Shown here: in pieces, positions 16,835 through 24,943 of the stretch
Layout: each line of letters begins with the position of its first letter
How positions within the stretch are numbered: position 1 is the first letter of the stretch
Origin: Deltaproteobacteria bacterium
Lineage (GTDB): Bacteria > Desulfobacterota > Desulfovibrionia > Desulfovibrionales > Desulfovibrionaceae
DNA length: 54,399 nt
Direction of reading: 5' to 3'
Assembly (NCBI GenBank): GCA_009929215.1
Contig: SAAX01000010.1
Coordinates: forward strand, 1-54,399
Program-made: the position numbers and the translations under genes
The notes under the pieces: model-generated
The model's input: the letters and a program-made list of their open reading frames with translations, nothing else
What the model was told of the DNA's origin: nothing
The model's database searches: none

Positions 16835-17638
16835 ATGCACAAATTTTTCAGCCGACTTGGTTTAGCCCTGGCCGTCATGCTGCTTACCGCAGCCCTACCC
16901 TATGCCCCAAGCGCGCAAGCTGCCGACAACGCGCTGGAATCCATCAAAAAAGCTGGCGTTTTGGCCGTGGCTGTTCCACAAGACTTTCCCCCATTTGGCT
17001 CTGTGGGCTCAGACATGCAGCCCGTGGGCTACGACATTGACACCGCCCGCCTGATCGCAAAAAGCCTGGGCGTCAAGGTCAAGCTTGTGCCCGTTACCAG
17101 CACCAACCGCATACCCTACCTTACTACGGGCAAGGTTGATCTGGTCATATCCTCGCTGGGCAAGAATGCCGAGCGCGAAAAAGCTATCGATTTTTCCGAT
17201 GCTTACGCGCCTTTTTTCAACGGCGTCTTTGGCCCCGCCGGCCTCACGGTGGCCAAGGCCGAAGATTTGGCCGGTAAGACCATTGCGGTGACCCGAGGCG
17301 CGGTTGAAGACATGGAACTGACCAAGATCGCGCCCGCATCCACCGAGATTCGCCGCTTTGAAGACAACAGCTCTACCATCGCCGCCTACCTTTCGGGTCA
17401 GGTGCAGCTGGTAGCCACGGGCAACGTGGTGGCGGCCTCCATCAACGGCCAAAAGCCCGCCAAACAACTGGAAGTAAAGTTTCTTATCAAAAACTCGCCC
17501 TGCTACATCGGGCTGAACAAAAACCAGCCAGAGCTGCAAGCGGCTGTGAACGCCATCATCGCTCAGGCAAAGAAAGACGGCCAACTTGAAACCATAGCGC
17601 AAACCTGGCTGCACACGTCGCTGCCGCAAGACTTTTAG
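16835..17638 (+). CDS. ABC transporter solute-binding protein, polar amino-acid family
   Basis: A 267-residue periplasmic binding protein of SBP family 3. It has a signal peptide from the ATG at 16835 (MHKFFSRLGLALAVMLLTA, ending SAQA before ADNAL). Family patterns include GVLAVAVPQDFPPFGSVGSD, VGYDIDTARLIAKSLGVKV and DLVISSLGKNAEREKAIDFSDAY. GGGGGA before the ATG is the ribosome site; a start at 16796 would spoil the signal peptide. It supplies the two permeases and ATPase encoded downstream. The family fits amino acids, but the operon partners suggest a ureido acid such as allantoate; that is inference. Confidence 0.92.
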   Translation: MHKFFSRLGLALAVMLLTAALPYAPSAQAADNALESIKKAGVLAVAVPQDFPPFGSVGSDMQPVGYDIDTARLIAKSLGVKVKLVPVTSTNRIPYLTTGKVDLVISSLGKNAEREKAIDFSDAYAPFFNGVFGPAGLTVAKAEDLAGKTIAVTRGAVEDMELTKIAPASTEIRRFEDNSSTIAAYLSGQVQLVATGNVVAASINGQKPAKQLEVKFLIKNSPCYIGLNKNQPELQAAVNAIIAQAKKDGQLETIAQTWLHTSLPQDF

Positions 17639-17642
17639 CCGG

Positions 17643-17675
17643 TTTCTGGCGGTCAGATCAGACGGCCGCCAGAAA
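17643..17675 (+). repeat. Hairpin between the binding-protein and permease genes
   Basis: The perfect 10-base arms TTTCTGGCGG (17643-17652) and CCGCCAGAAA (17666-17675) lie five bases after the binding-protein stop, in a 199-base gap. There is no T-run. Such hairpins often protect the upstream mRNA, giving more binding protein than permease. Confidence 0.6.
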
Positions 17676-17837
17676 ATAAACGGCTCTGCCCACTTTACCG
17701 GTCTGACCACAAGTTATAACGGTAAGCCACACGCGTAGCAACTATGTGGGTTTGTGAGCAGGCGCGGCGCAGCCGCAGCCAGTACCATACGTTGGGAACG
17801 GTCACCAAGCCGGTGGCCGCCATTTGGGAGAACAGCC

Positions 17838-18506
17838 ATGGCCTATCAGTTTACCTTCGAGCCCATTGCGGCAAGCTGGCCATTGCTGGTTCAGGGAGCG
17901 TCGCTGACGCTGGCCCTCACTGCGGTCAGCGCGGTGGCGGGGCTTGCCGTGGGAATTTTGGGAGCGGTTTCGCGCGAGTGGCGGCTGCCCTTTCTGCATC
18001 CCATATATACGGTCTATGTGGAATGCGTTCGCAACACGCCCTTTATTGTGCAGTTGTACTTTATCTATTTTGGCCTGCCCGCCCTTGGGGTGCGCCTTAA
18101 CGGATGGGAAGCCTCGGTGCTGGCCATGATCGTCAACCTGGGCGCATATTCGACAGAAATCATCAGGGCTGGCGTGGCCGCCGTGCCCAGAGGGCTCATT
18201 GAAGCCGCAGACTCGCTGGCCATGACCCGCTGGCAGTGCCTATTCCATGTCATTTTGCGGCCAGCGCTCAAAACCGTATGGCCCGCCCTGTGCAGCCAGA
18301 TTGTTATTGTCATGCTGGGGTCTTCGGTCTGTTCGCAGATCGCCGCCGAAGAACTGACCTTTGAGGCCAACCTGATTCAGAGCCGCACCTTCCGCGCTTT
18401 TGAGGTCTACCTCACAAGCACTATCCTGTACCTTGCCCTGGCCATTGCCGTGCGCAAGTGCCTGCATATCTTTGGCAAACACTACATATGCAGGGGGCGC
18501 GCATGA
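17838..18506 (+). CDS. ABC transporter permease, polar amino-acid family (first)
   Basis: A 222-residue inner-membrane permease of the HisM/GlnP type with about five hydrophobic segments and a typical start (WPLLVQGASLTLALTAVSAVAGLAVG). It has VECVRNTPFIVQLYFIYFGL and the ATPase-contact EAA loop EAADSLAMTRWQCLFHVILRPA. GGGAGA lies before the ATG at 17838; the frame is open further upstream but without a signal. Its stop overlaps the start of the next permease by four bases (ATGA), which indicates coupled translation. Confidence 0.93.
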   Translation: MAYQFTFEPIAASWPLLVQGASLTLALTAVSAVAGLAVGILGAVSREWRLPFLHPIYTVYVECVRNTPFIVQLYFIYFGLPALGVRLNGWEASVLAMIVNLGAYSTEIIRAGVAAVPRGLIEAADSLAMTRWQCLFHVILRPALKTVWPALCSQIVIVMLGSSVCSQIAAEELTFEANLIQSRTFRAFEVYLTSTILYLALAIAVRKCLHIFGKHYICRGRA

Positions 18507-19159
18507 TCAGCTTTACCCTCTGGGACATGGTGCGCCATCTGCTTGTGGGCGCGGGCTGGACAATACTGCTCTCGGTCATTGCCTTTGTGCTGGGCGGCGG
18601 TATGGGCCTTATTGTGCTGTTTGTACGCATATCGCCCAAGGTGCAATTTCAGGCCCTGGCCAAGATGTATATAGAGTTTTTTCAGGATACTCCGCTGCTT
18701 ATGCAGTTTTTCCTCATTTTTTTCGGTCTGGCCCTGTTTGGCGTTGATATTTCGCCCCTGGCCGCCGCCACCCTGGGCCTCACGTTTTTTACCAGTGCCT
18801 ACCTGGCTGAAATCTGGCGCGGATGTGTGGAAGCATTGCCCAAGGGTCAATGGGAGGCATCGGCATGCCTTGCCATGACCCGCTACGAGCAACTGCGCCA
18901 CGTCATCCTGCCCCAGGCTTTGCGCATAGCCATCCCCCCGACTGTGGGCTTTTCAGTGCAGGTAGTTAAGGGCACGGCCGTGGCCTCCATCATCGGCCTT
19001 GTGGAGATCACCAAAACCGGAACCATGATCGCCAACGCAACCTTCAAGCCCCTGCTGGTATACGGGCTTGTGGCTGTGGGGTATTTTTTGATGTGCTATC
19101 CGCTGTCGGCCTTTGCCCGACGCATTGAAAGGAGGCTCCATGCCACTGGTCGTCGTTGA
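18503..19159 (+). CDS. ABC transporter permease, polar amino-acid family (second)
   Basis: A 218-residue permease homologous to its neighbour, so the two probably form a heterodimer. Shared marks are GAGWTILLSVIAFVLGGGMG, EFFQDTPLLMQFFLIFFGL and the EAA loop EASACLAMTRYEQLRHVILPQALR. The ATG at 18503 has GGGGG six bases upstream and overlaps the previous stop. Its own 3' end overlaps the ATPase gene by 20 bases, so the three cytoplasmic-membrane components are tightly coupled. Confidence 0.93.
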   Translation: MISFTLWDMVRHLLVGAGWTILLSVIAFVLGGGMGLIVLFVRISPKVQFQALAKMYIEFFQDTPLLMQFFLIFFGLALFGVDISPLAAATLGLTFFTSAYLAEIWRGCVEALPKGQWEASACLAMTRYEQLRHVILPQALRIAIPPTVGFSVQVVKGTAVASIIGLVEITKTGTMIANATFKPLLVYGLVAVGYFLMCYPLSAFARRIERRLHATGRR

Positions 19160-19868
19160 CGAACTGCACAAGCAGTTTGGTGAAACCAAGGTGCTGCGTG
19201 GGGTAAACCTCACGGTGGAAGAAGGCGACGTTGTGGCTGTCATTGGGCGCAGCGGTTCGGGCAAAAGCACGTTTTTGCGTATTCTTAACGGGCTGGAAAC
19301 CTTTGACGCGGGCATTGTGAAGATTGACGGCAACCGCGTCAGCGGACTGGAAAACGACCTGCGGCCCCTGCGGCTCAAGGTGGGCATGGTTTTTCAGCAG
19401 TTCAACCTTTTTCCGCACCTCACGGCGGGCGAAAACGTCATGCTGGCACCGCGCATTGTCAAAAGCGAGCCAGAGGAAGATGTGCGTGCTCTCGCCGCCG
19501 AAATGCTCGCCCGAGTGGGCCTTGCGGACAAGTTCAATGCATTTCCCGATCAGCTTTCTGGCGGGCAGCAGCAGCGCGTGGCCATTGCCCGCGCACTGGC
19601 CATGCGGCCCAAGATGCTGCTGTGCGACGAAATAACCTCTGCCCTTGACCCCGAACTGGTGGGTGAGGTGCTTGAGGTGGTGCGCAAACTGGCAACCGAA
19701 GGCATGACCCTGATTATGGTAACCCACGAAATGCGCTTTGCGCGCGAGGTGGGCAACAAGCTGGTGTTCATGCACCAGGGCAAAGTTCACGAGGCCGGGG
19801 CCCCCAAGGCACTTTTTGCCAACCCCGCCACCCCCGAGCTGGCTTCGTTCATCCAGACCGTGGGCTAA
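19140..19868 (+). CDS. ABC transporter ATP-binding protein, polar amino-acid family
   Basis: A 242-residue ATPase with a full set of motifs: Walker A GRSGSGKST, Q-loop VGMVFQQFNLFPHLT, signature LSGGQQQRVAIARALA, Walker B LLCDEITSALDPE and the switch His in VTHEMRFA. It powers import by the two permeases. AAAGGAGG before the ATG at 19140 is a strong site located inside the previous gene. It ends with the usual FIQTVG-type tail and is followed by three hairpins before the catabolic genes. Confidence 0.96.
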   Translation: MPLVVVDELHKQFGETKVLRGVNLTVEEGDVVAVIGRSGSGKSTFLRILNGLETFDAGIVKIDGNRVSGLENDLRPLRLKVGMVFQQFNLFPHLTAGENVMLAPRIVKSEPEEDVRALAAEMLARVGLADKFNAFPDQLSGGQQQRVAIARALAMRPKMLLCDEITSALDPELVGEVLEVVRKLATEGMTLIMVTHEMRFAREVGNKLVFMHQGKVHEAGAPKALFANPATPELASFIQTVG

Positions 19869-19875
19869 TTAAGAC

Positions 19876-19951
19876 GAGCAATTTATTGTGAAATTGCTCC
19901 TGCGTCCGCAACTGCGGGCGTCCGTTGCGGAGGCCGGGCAACACCCGGCCT
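19876..19951 (+). repeat. Three consecutive stem-loops between transporter and catabolic genes
   Basis: Hairpin 1 has arms GAGCAATTT (19876-19884) and AAATTGCTC (19891-19899). Hairpin 2 has TCCGCAAC (19905-19912) and GTTGCGGA (19924-19931). Hairpin 3 has AGGCCGGG (19931-19938) and CCCGGCCT (19944-19951). All arms are perfect, and hairpins 2 and 3 share one base. None has a T-run. They fill most of the 117-base gap and probably set relative expression of the two halves of the operon. Confidence 0.65.
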
Positions 19952-19985
19952 GAGCACAAAACCTGAATCTGCTCCAGGAGGAATC

Positions 19986-20756
19986 ATGGCTTATCCAGAG
20001 GGATTGCTGAAAACACGGGCGGTTATCCGCCCCGGCGAATACGCGGTCATTCCGCCCGAAGGGCGGGTGCGCAATGTCATTCCCGGCATTGAGGGCTGCA
20101 CCATGTCCATCATTGCTTCGCCCAAACTGGGCGCGAGCTTTGTGCAGTATGTGGGCACAGCCCTGCCCGGCGGCGGCACGGTAACCCCCTTTGCACAAGA
20201 GCCGGGCGTGGAGGCCTTTTTGTATGTCATGGACGGCAAGGACGCGCTGACTGCCGCCACCTGCGGGCTTAAGGAAATGCTCACCCCCGGCGGCTACGCC
20301 TTTGCTCCCGCTGGCACAGGCCTTGCCTTTACCAACACCACTGATGCCCCGGTGCGCTTTTTGCTCTACAAGCAGCGCTACATAGCCCTGTCCGGGCACG
20401 AGGCCGAGCCCGTGTTTGGCAATACCGCAACAATGCCGGAACGCATCTACGAAGACATGGCCAATGTCTTCATTCGCGACCTGCTGCCCACCCACCTTGG
20501 CTTTGACATGAACATGCACACCCTCAGCTTTGAGCCCGCAGGCTGCCACCCCTTTGTGGAAACCCACGTGCAGGAGCACGGGGCCTACCTGCTGGAGGGC
20601 GAAGGCATCTATCTGCTGGGGGCCGAGTGGATTCAGGTGCAAAAAGAGGATTTTATCTTCTTTGGCCCCTACACCCCGCAGGCCGTGTACGCCACAGGCC
20701 GTGGCAGGCTGACCTACATCTATTCCAAAGACTGCAACCGCGACGTGGCCCTGTAG
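19986..20756 (+). CDS. allE: (S)-ureidoglycine aminohydrolase, bicupin
   Basis: A 256-residue double-cupin enzyme that releases ammonia from (S)-ureidoglycine to give (S)-ureidoglycolate, a step in allantoin breakdown. The C-terminal cupin has the manganese-ligand pattern PFVETHVQEHGAYLLEGEGI, close to the EVHYNQHG arrangement of known AllE proteins, and starts with LGFDMNMHTLSFEPAG. The N-terminal cupin has lost the metal ligands, as is normal in the family. CCAGGAGG precedes the ATG. It stands directly behind the ABC transporter and before a KARI-like gene and an AllC-like gene, so a ureide pathway is likely. Confidence 0.9.
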   Translation: MAYPEGLLKTRAVIRPGEYAVIPPEGRVRNVIPGIEGCTMSIIASPKLGASFVQYVGTALPGGGTVTPFAQEPGVEAFLYVMDGKDALTAATCGLKEMLTPGGYAFAPAGTGLAFTNTTDAPVRFLLYKQRYIALSGHEAEPVFGNTATMPERIYEDMANVFIRDLLPTHLGFDMNMHTLSFEPAGCHPFVETHVQEHGAYLLEGEGIYLLGAEWIQVQKEDFIFFGPYTPQAVYATGRGRLTYIYSKDCNRDVAL

Positions 20757-20784
20757 CCTGCCGCTCATTCAATAAGGATATACC

Positions 20785-21777
20785 ATGTCACAGTTTGGCG
20801 AAATTTACCGGGACGAAGACGTTGATATTTCGGTGCTGCACGGCAAAACCATTGCCATCATCGGCTACGGCAGCCAGGGCAAGGCCCAGGGCAAAAGCCT
20901 GCGCGACAGCGGCATCAACGTGATCATAGGTGTGGGCGACAGAGCCGTGCACAACAGCTGGAAGGACGCCGAGGCCGACGGCTTTGCCGTGTACGACATC
21001 GAAGAGGCGGTCAAAAAAGCCGACATCGTGCACATTCTGCTGCAAGACCCGGCCCAGCCCGCCGTGTACTATTCTTCCATCCACGCCCATCTGCGGCCCG
21101 GCCAGACCCTCAGCTTTGCGCACGGTTTCGCCATTCTGTACGGCACCATCAAGCCGCCCAAGGATGTGGACGTCATTTTATTTGTGCCCAACGGCCCCGG
21201 CCCCGTGGTGCGCCGCAAGTTCAAGGAAGGCTCAGGCATCTACGGTGCTGTGGCCGTTGATCAGGACGCCAGCGGCCACGCCGCCGCCACGGCCCTGGCC
21301 ATTGCCAAGGGCGTGGGCAGCACCCGCGTGGGAACCATCAAGCTTTCCTTCCAGCACGAAACAGAGGGCGACAACTTTGAAGAGCAGGTGCTCTACGGCG
21401 GGGCCATCCAGCTCATGCGCTCCATCTACAAGGTCATGACCGACAACGGCTACCCGGCATCCTTTGCCTATGCCAAGGCCGTGCGCTCCATCCGCTCCAT
21501 CATCGACGACATCGACGAAGTGGGCATTGAGGAATACCTCACCCGCCGCGCCAGCCGCACCTGCGAATTTGCCGTGCGCACCTCTGGCCCGCGCGTCATC
21601 AATGAGGATGCCATCCAGCAGATTTTTGAAGAAACGGAAAAAGGCGTCTTTGCCCGCAACTGGCTGGGTGAATTCAATCTGGGCATGCCCACCCTCAACC
21701 GCATGCGCCGCACCTGGGCCGAATCGGACATGGAACGCACCGGCAAGCTGTTCCGCGACAAGTTTGGCATGTCATAG
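20785..21777 (+). CDS. Ketol-acid reductoisomerase-like protein with altered active site
   Basis: A 330-residue class I KARI-like protein. The Rossmann loop IAIIGYGSQGKAQ (residues 23-35), FAHGF (111-115) and the knotted C-terminal domain are all present. Metal ligands D196 and E200 match the first pair in the canonical ETDLFGEQ. However, the canonical KGPGH lysine is N136 (PNGPGP), and the second-domain glutamates of CLHELKLIVD are K231 and S235 in an ungapped local alignment; the serine at 257 is kept. True KARI needs these glutamates for metal and substrate binding, so valine/isoleucine synthesis is unlikely. Its place between allE and an allC-like gene suggests an NAD(P)-dependent reaction on a ureido-hydroxy acid, perhaps ureidoglycolate oxidation. 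That role is inferred. Confidence 0.88.
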   Translation: MSQFGEIYRDEDVDISVLHGKTIAIIGYGSQGKAQGKSLRDSGINVIIGVGDRAVHNSWKDAEADGFAVYDIEEAVKKADIVHILLQDPAQPAVYYSSIHAHLRPGQTLSFAHGFAILYGTIKPPKDVDVILFVPNGPGPVVRRKFKEGSGIYGAVAVDQDASGHAAATALAIAKGVGSTRVGTIKLSFQHETEGDNFEEQVLYGGAIQLMRSIYKVMTDNGYPASFAYAKAVRSIRSIIDDIDEVGIEEYLTRRASRTCEFAVRTSGPRVINEDAIQQIFEETEKGVFARNWLGEFNLGMPTLNRMRRTWAESDMERTGKLFRDKFGMS

Positions 21778-21807
21778 GGAAACCAGCCCTGAAGGGGGAG
21801 GAGTCCC

Positions 21808-21838
21808 GGCGGGGTACGGTGGCAGGCCGCACCCCGCC
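21808..21838 (+). repeat. Hairpin between the KARI-like and amidohydrolase genes
   Basis: The perfect 8-base arms GGCGGGGT (21808-21815) and ACCCCGCC (21831-21838) enclose a 15-base loop in the 95-base gap. No T-run follows. The amidohydrolase ribosome site AAGGGAG lies 23 bases further on. Confidence 0.5.
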
Positions 21839-21872
21839 CTTGAGCGCAAAAGCAGAAATGAAGGGAGAACGC

Positions 21873-23108
21873 ATGAACAGTGTGCGTGTAAACAAGGCGC
21901 GGCTGCAAAACCGCATGGAAGCTATATCTGCCTTTGGCGCAACCGCAGGCGGCGGTGTGACCCGGCTGGCCCTTTCCGATGCCGACAGGGGCGCGCGCCA
22001 GCAGCTTTGCACATGGCTGGCCGAGCTTGACTGCGAAATACATGTGGACGCTATGGGCAACATCTTTGGCGTGCTGCCCGGCAAGGACAGAACCCTGCCC
22101 CCGGTAATGACAGGCTCGCACGGCGATTCGCAGCCGCTTGGCGGCCGCTTTGACGGCATGCTGGGCGTGGTGGCCGGGGTCGAAGTGGTGCACGCCCTGC
22201 GCGATGCCGGGGTTCGCCTGCTGCGCGACCTTGTGGTGGCCGACTGGACAAATGAGGAAGGCTCGCGCTTTACCCCCGGCTGCACTGGCTCTGGCGTGTG
22301 GGCTGGCAAACTTGAGCAGCAGGCCATGTACGCGCTCAAAGACCAGCAGGGCACAAGCCTTGGCAGCGAACTTGAGCGCATTGGCTACCGGGGCGATTCC
22401 CGCTATTTTCCGCGCCTGGTGCACGCGGCCTTTGAGCTGCACATAGAGCAAGGCCCGGTGCTGGAAGAAAAGAATATTCCCATTGGCGTGCCGCAGGGCA
22501 TTGTGTGCCTGCGCTGGTACAACGTGCGCATTCAGGGCGTACCCAACCATGCTGGACCCACGCCCATGACCAGCAGGCACGATGCCGTATACGCCTTTTC
22601 GCTCATGGCAAGTCGTATTTTTGAAATTGCCCGCGATTCCGGTCAGGTGGTGGCCACCGTGGGCGAGGTGCACGCTTCGCCCAATTCGCGCAATGTCATT
22701 GCCGGGGATGTGCAGTTTACCATTGATGTGCGCGGCTGGGACGAGGCCGCAACCGACGATGTGTGCCTGCGTATAGAGGCTGCGCTGGCCGAGGCCGCGC
22801 AACTGGCAGGCTGCGAGGTGACACCCGAGCGCATCTGGCAGGTTTCGCGCGTGCCCTTTGACCAACGGCTGCGCGCAATGGTGGCCGAGGCCGCAACCAA
22901 CCTTGGCCTGCCCTGCCTGGACATGGTTTCCGGGGCTTCGCACGACATGATCTACATTGCCCAGGTAGCGCCGGGAGCCATGATCTTTGTGCCCAGCACC
23001 GGCGGGCGCAGCCATGCCGAGGTAGAAAACACCACATGGCAAGACTGCGCCGCTGGCACAGACGTATTGCTGCAATGCCTCATGCGCGCGGGTAACGAAC
23101 ATGGCTAG
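21873..23108 (+). CDS. Zn-dependent amidase/hydantoinase-carbamoylase family protein, allantoate amidohydrolase-like
   Basis: A 411-residue M20-type metallohydrolase of the AllC / N-carbamoyl amino-acid hydrolase group. Metal-ligand motifs are GSHGDSQPLGGRFDG, DWTNEEGSRF, ELHIEQGPVLE and the late GRSHAEVE; PNHAGPTPM marks the lid domain. The group usually reads GSHLDT at the first site; here the middle residue is Gly, with H and D kept. Given allE upstream, hydrolysis of allantoate to (S)-ureidoglycine, CO2 and ammonia is the best guess, but a carbamoyl amino acid is possible. AAGGGAG precedes the ATG at 21873. It is the last gene of the operon. Confidence 0.85.
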   Translation: MNSVRVNKARLQNRMEAISAFGATAGGGVTRLALSDADRGARQQLCTWLAELDCEIHVDAMGNIFGVLPGKDRTLPPVMTGSHGDSQPLGGRFDGMLGVVAGVEVVHALRDAGVRLLRDLVVADWTNEEGSRFTPGCTGSGVWAGKLEQQAMYALKDQQGTSLGSELERIGYRGDSRYFPRLVHAAFELHIEQGPVLEEKNIPIGVPQGIVCLRWYNVRIQGVPNHAGPTPMTSRHDAVYAFSLMASRIFEIARDSGQVVATVGEVHASPNSRNVIAGDVQFTIDVRGWDEAATDDVCLRIEAALAEAAQLAGCEVTPERIWQVSRVPFDQRLRAMVAEAATNLGLPCLDMVSGASHDMIYIAQVAPGAMIFVPSTGGRSHAEVENTTWQDCAAGTDVLLQCLMRAGNEHG

Positions 23109-23239
23109 CAGGGCCAGCAGACCTAATGATGCATAACAAGCCGATTTAGCGGTATTTTGGGCATCAGTCTTGCTGCCGCATGCAGCTTGGCCGCACCTCG
23201 GCAACCTCAAAAATTCCATTCTTTTCAGTTTTATTGCAC

Positions 23240-23267
23240 GGGCCGGTCTTGCATGGCAGACCGGCCC
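23240..23267 (+). terminator. Terminator after the ureide operon
   Basis: The perfect 10-base arms GGGCCGGTCT (23240-23249) and AGACCGGCCC (23258-23267), with an 8-base loop, are followed by GCTTCTTT. It lies 130 bases after the amidohydrolase stop. Roughly 100 bases then remain before rnhA without another feature. Confidence 0.75.
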
Positions 23268-23376
23268 GCTTCTTTGCGGCCCCCTGCCAAGGTGGCGCAT
23301 TGCCCAGCGGGGCTTTGCCGTGTATGCTGGCCCCTCGCCGCTAAGGCTGCGGCAGGAACAAGTGTAAAGGAACCCA

Positions 23377-23847
23377 ATGCAAAAAGTGACCATTCATACT
23401 GACGGCTCGTGCCTTGGCAATCCCGGCCCCGGCGGCTGGGCCGCAGTGCTCAAACTCGAAGATCAGGACTACCGCAAGGAATTTGCCGGTGGCTACAAGC
23501 TGACCACCAACAACCGTATGGAAATTCTGGCTGTTGTGGAAGCTCTGGGCCAGCTGCAAAGCCCCTGTGAAGTCGAGCTGTACTCTGACTCAAAATATGT
23601 CTGCGACAGCATTGAAAAACGCTGGGTCTGGGGCTGGCAAAAAAAGGGCTGGATCAAGAGCGACAAAAAGCCCGCCCTCAATGTGGATCTGTGGCAGCGA
23701 CTGCTGCCCCTGCTTGCCACCCACAAGGTGCGCATGCGCTGGCTCAAGGGCCATGCGGGCCACCCGGAAAACGAGCGTTGCGACGTTCTGGCCCGTGCCG
23801 AGGCTGGCCGCAGAGATCTGCCCCCCGACACAGGCTACAAACCCTAA
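23377..23847 (+). CDS. rnhA: Ribonuclease HI
   Basis: A 156-residue RNase HI, the usual length. It cuts the RNA strand of RNA-DNA hybrids. The catalytic set is visible: Asp in TDGSCLGNPGPGGWA, Glu in NNRMEILAV, Asp in SDSKYVCDSI and the C-terminal Asp in HPENERCDVLA; the handle region WVWGWQKKGW is also typical. AAGGAA precedes the ATG. Confidence 0.97.
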   Translation: MQKVTIHTDGSCLGNPGPGGWAAVLKLEDQDYRKEFAGGYKLTTNNRMEILAVVEALGQLQSPCEVELYSDSKYVCDSIEKRWVWGWQKKGWIKSDKKPALNVDLWQRLLPLLATHKVRMRWLKGHAGHPENERCDVLARAEAGRRDLPPDTGYKP

Positions 23848-23952
23848 CCACATACGCACACGCGCCCCTTGCCCTTGCGGTTGCCCCGCAGGGGCACGCA
23901 AAGCAAGGTATTGCGCCTTTAGCCTTTCAGGCCAGCAGCCACAACTACCCGC

Positions 23953-24933
23953 ATGACACCAATTACCCCAGATACCGCACTTTCGCTTGCCACGCTGTGG
24001 CATTCGCTTGGCTGGCCCCTGCTGCGTCTGCTTTTGGGTCTGGCCTTTGGTCTGCTGGTGGCAAATTTGCTGGAGGCCCTGCGCTGGACGCGGCATCTGG
24101 CGCGGCTGGCCGCACCGCTGGCACGGGCCGCCCATCTGCGCGACGTGGCGGGCGCGAGTTTTTCGCTGGCCTTTGTTTCGCCCGCCGCCGCCAACGGCCT
24201 GCTTTCAGACAGCCACAACATCGGCGAGCTCTCAAACAACGAGCTCATGCTGGCAAACCTGTTCAACAGCCTGCCGGCCTATCTTGTGCACACGCCCACC
24301 ATTTTTCTGCTCACATGGCCAGTGCTGGGAACCCCGGCCCTTGTGTACGTGGCCCTGACCCTTGTGGCCGCAGCCGGGCGCACGGGCTTTACCATTCTGT
24401 TGTCGCGCCGCATTTTGCCGCCGCCACCGCCCGGCTGCATTGCCTGCAAGAACCTCAAGGAACAGGGAACCTCGTGGGGCGACGCCCTGCGCAAGGCATG
24501 GCAGCGTTTTTTGCGCCGCCTGCCCAAGCTGGTGTACTTCACAGTGCCCATCTATGTGCTTATGTTCTACTTGCAGCGCTATGGCTATTTTGCGCTGGCC
24601 GAGGTGTGGCTGGCCGACCATATGGGCTGGCTTTCGTTTTTAAAGCCTCAGGCCATGGGCATCATTGTGCTGCATCTGGCGGCAGAACTGGGCGCGGCCC
24701 TTGGGGCTGCTGGCAGCGTGCTGCAAACGGGCGGGCTTTCGCCGCGCGATGTGGTGCTGGCCCTCATGGTGGGCAACATTCTTTCCACACCCATGCGCGC
24801 CATACGCCACCAGTTTCCGTCGTACTCCGGCTTTTTCCGGCCCGCGCTGGCCCTGAGGCTGATATTGGCCAATCAAGGATTACGGGCCGCAAGCATGACT
24901 GTTGTGACCATTGCCTATTACTTTTGCACATAA
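23953..24933 (+). CDS. Membrane protein with nucleoside-recognition (gate) domains
   Basis: A 326-residue protein with about eight hydrophobic segments arranged as two gate-type repeats. Family marks are GASFSLAFVSPAAANGLLSDSHNIGELSNNE, with small residues in the re-entrant loop, and LAAELGAALGAAGSVLQTGGLSPRDVVLALMVGNI. Such proteins are annotated as nucleoside recognition domain proteins in anaerobes; the transported molecule is unknown. A short C-x-x-C (CIAC) sits in the cytoplasmic linker. The next gene starts only 10 bases after its stop. Confidence 0.8.
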   Translation: MTPITPDTALSLATLWHSLGWPLLRLLLGLAFGLLVANLLEALRWTRHLARLAAPLARAAHLRDVAGASFSLAFVSPAAANGLLSDSHNIGELSNNELMLANLFNSLPAYLVHTPTIFLLTWPVLGTPALVYVALTLVAAAGRTGFTILLSRRILPPPPPGCIACKNLKEQGTSWGDALRKAWQRFLRRLPKLVYFTVPIYVLMFYLQRYGYFALAEVWLADHMGWLSFLKPQAMGIIVLHLAAELGAALGAAGSVLQTGGLSPRDVVLALMVGNILSTPMRAIRHQFPSYSGFFRPALALRLILANQGLRAASMTVVTIAYYFCT

Positions 24934-24943
24934 GAGTTGGAAA

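Noticed and set aside
20785..21777. Reading the KARI-like gene as ordinary ilvC
   Set aside because: Three positions essential in KARI are changed, and the neighbours are ureide genes instead of ilvB/ilvN.
21468..23393. Reverse-strand open frame of 641 codons opposite the KARI-like and amidohydrolase genes
   Set aside because: Antisense shadow crossing two genes and a terminator, with no recognisable motif.
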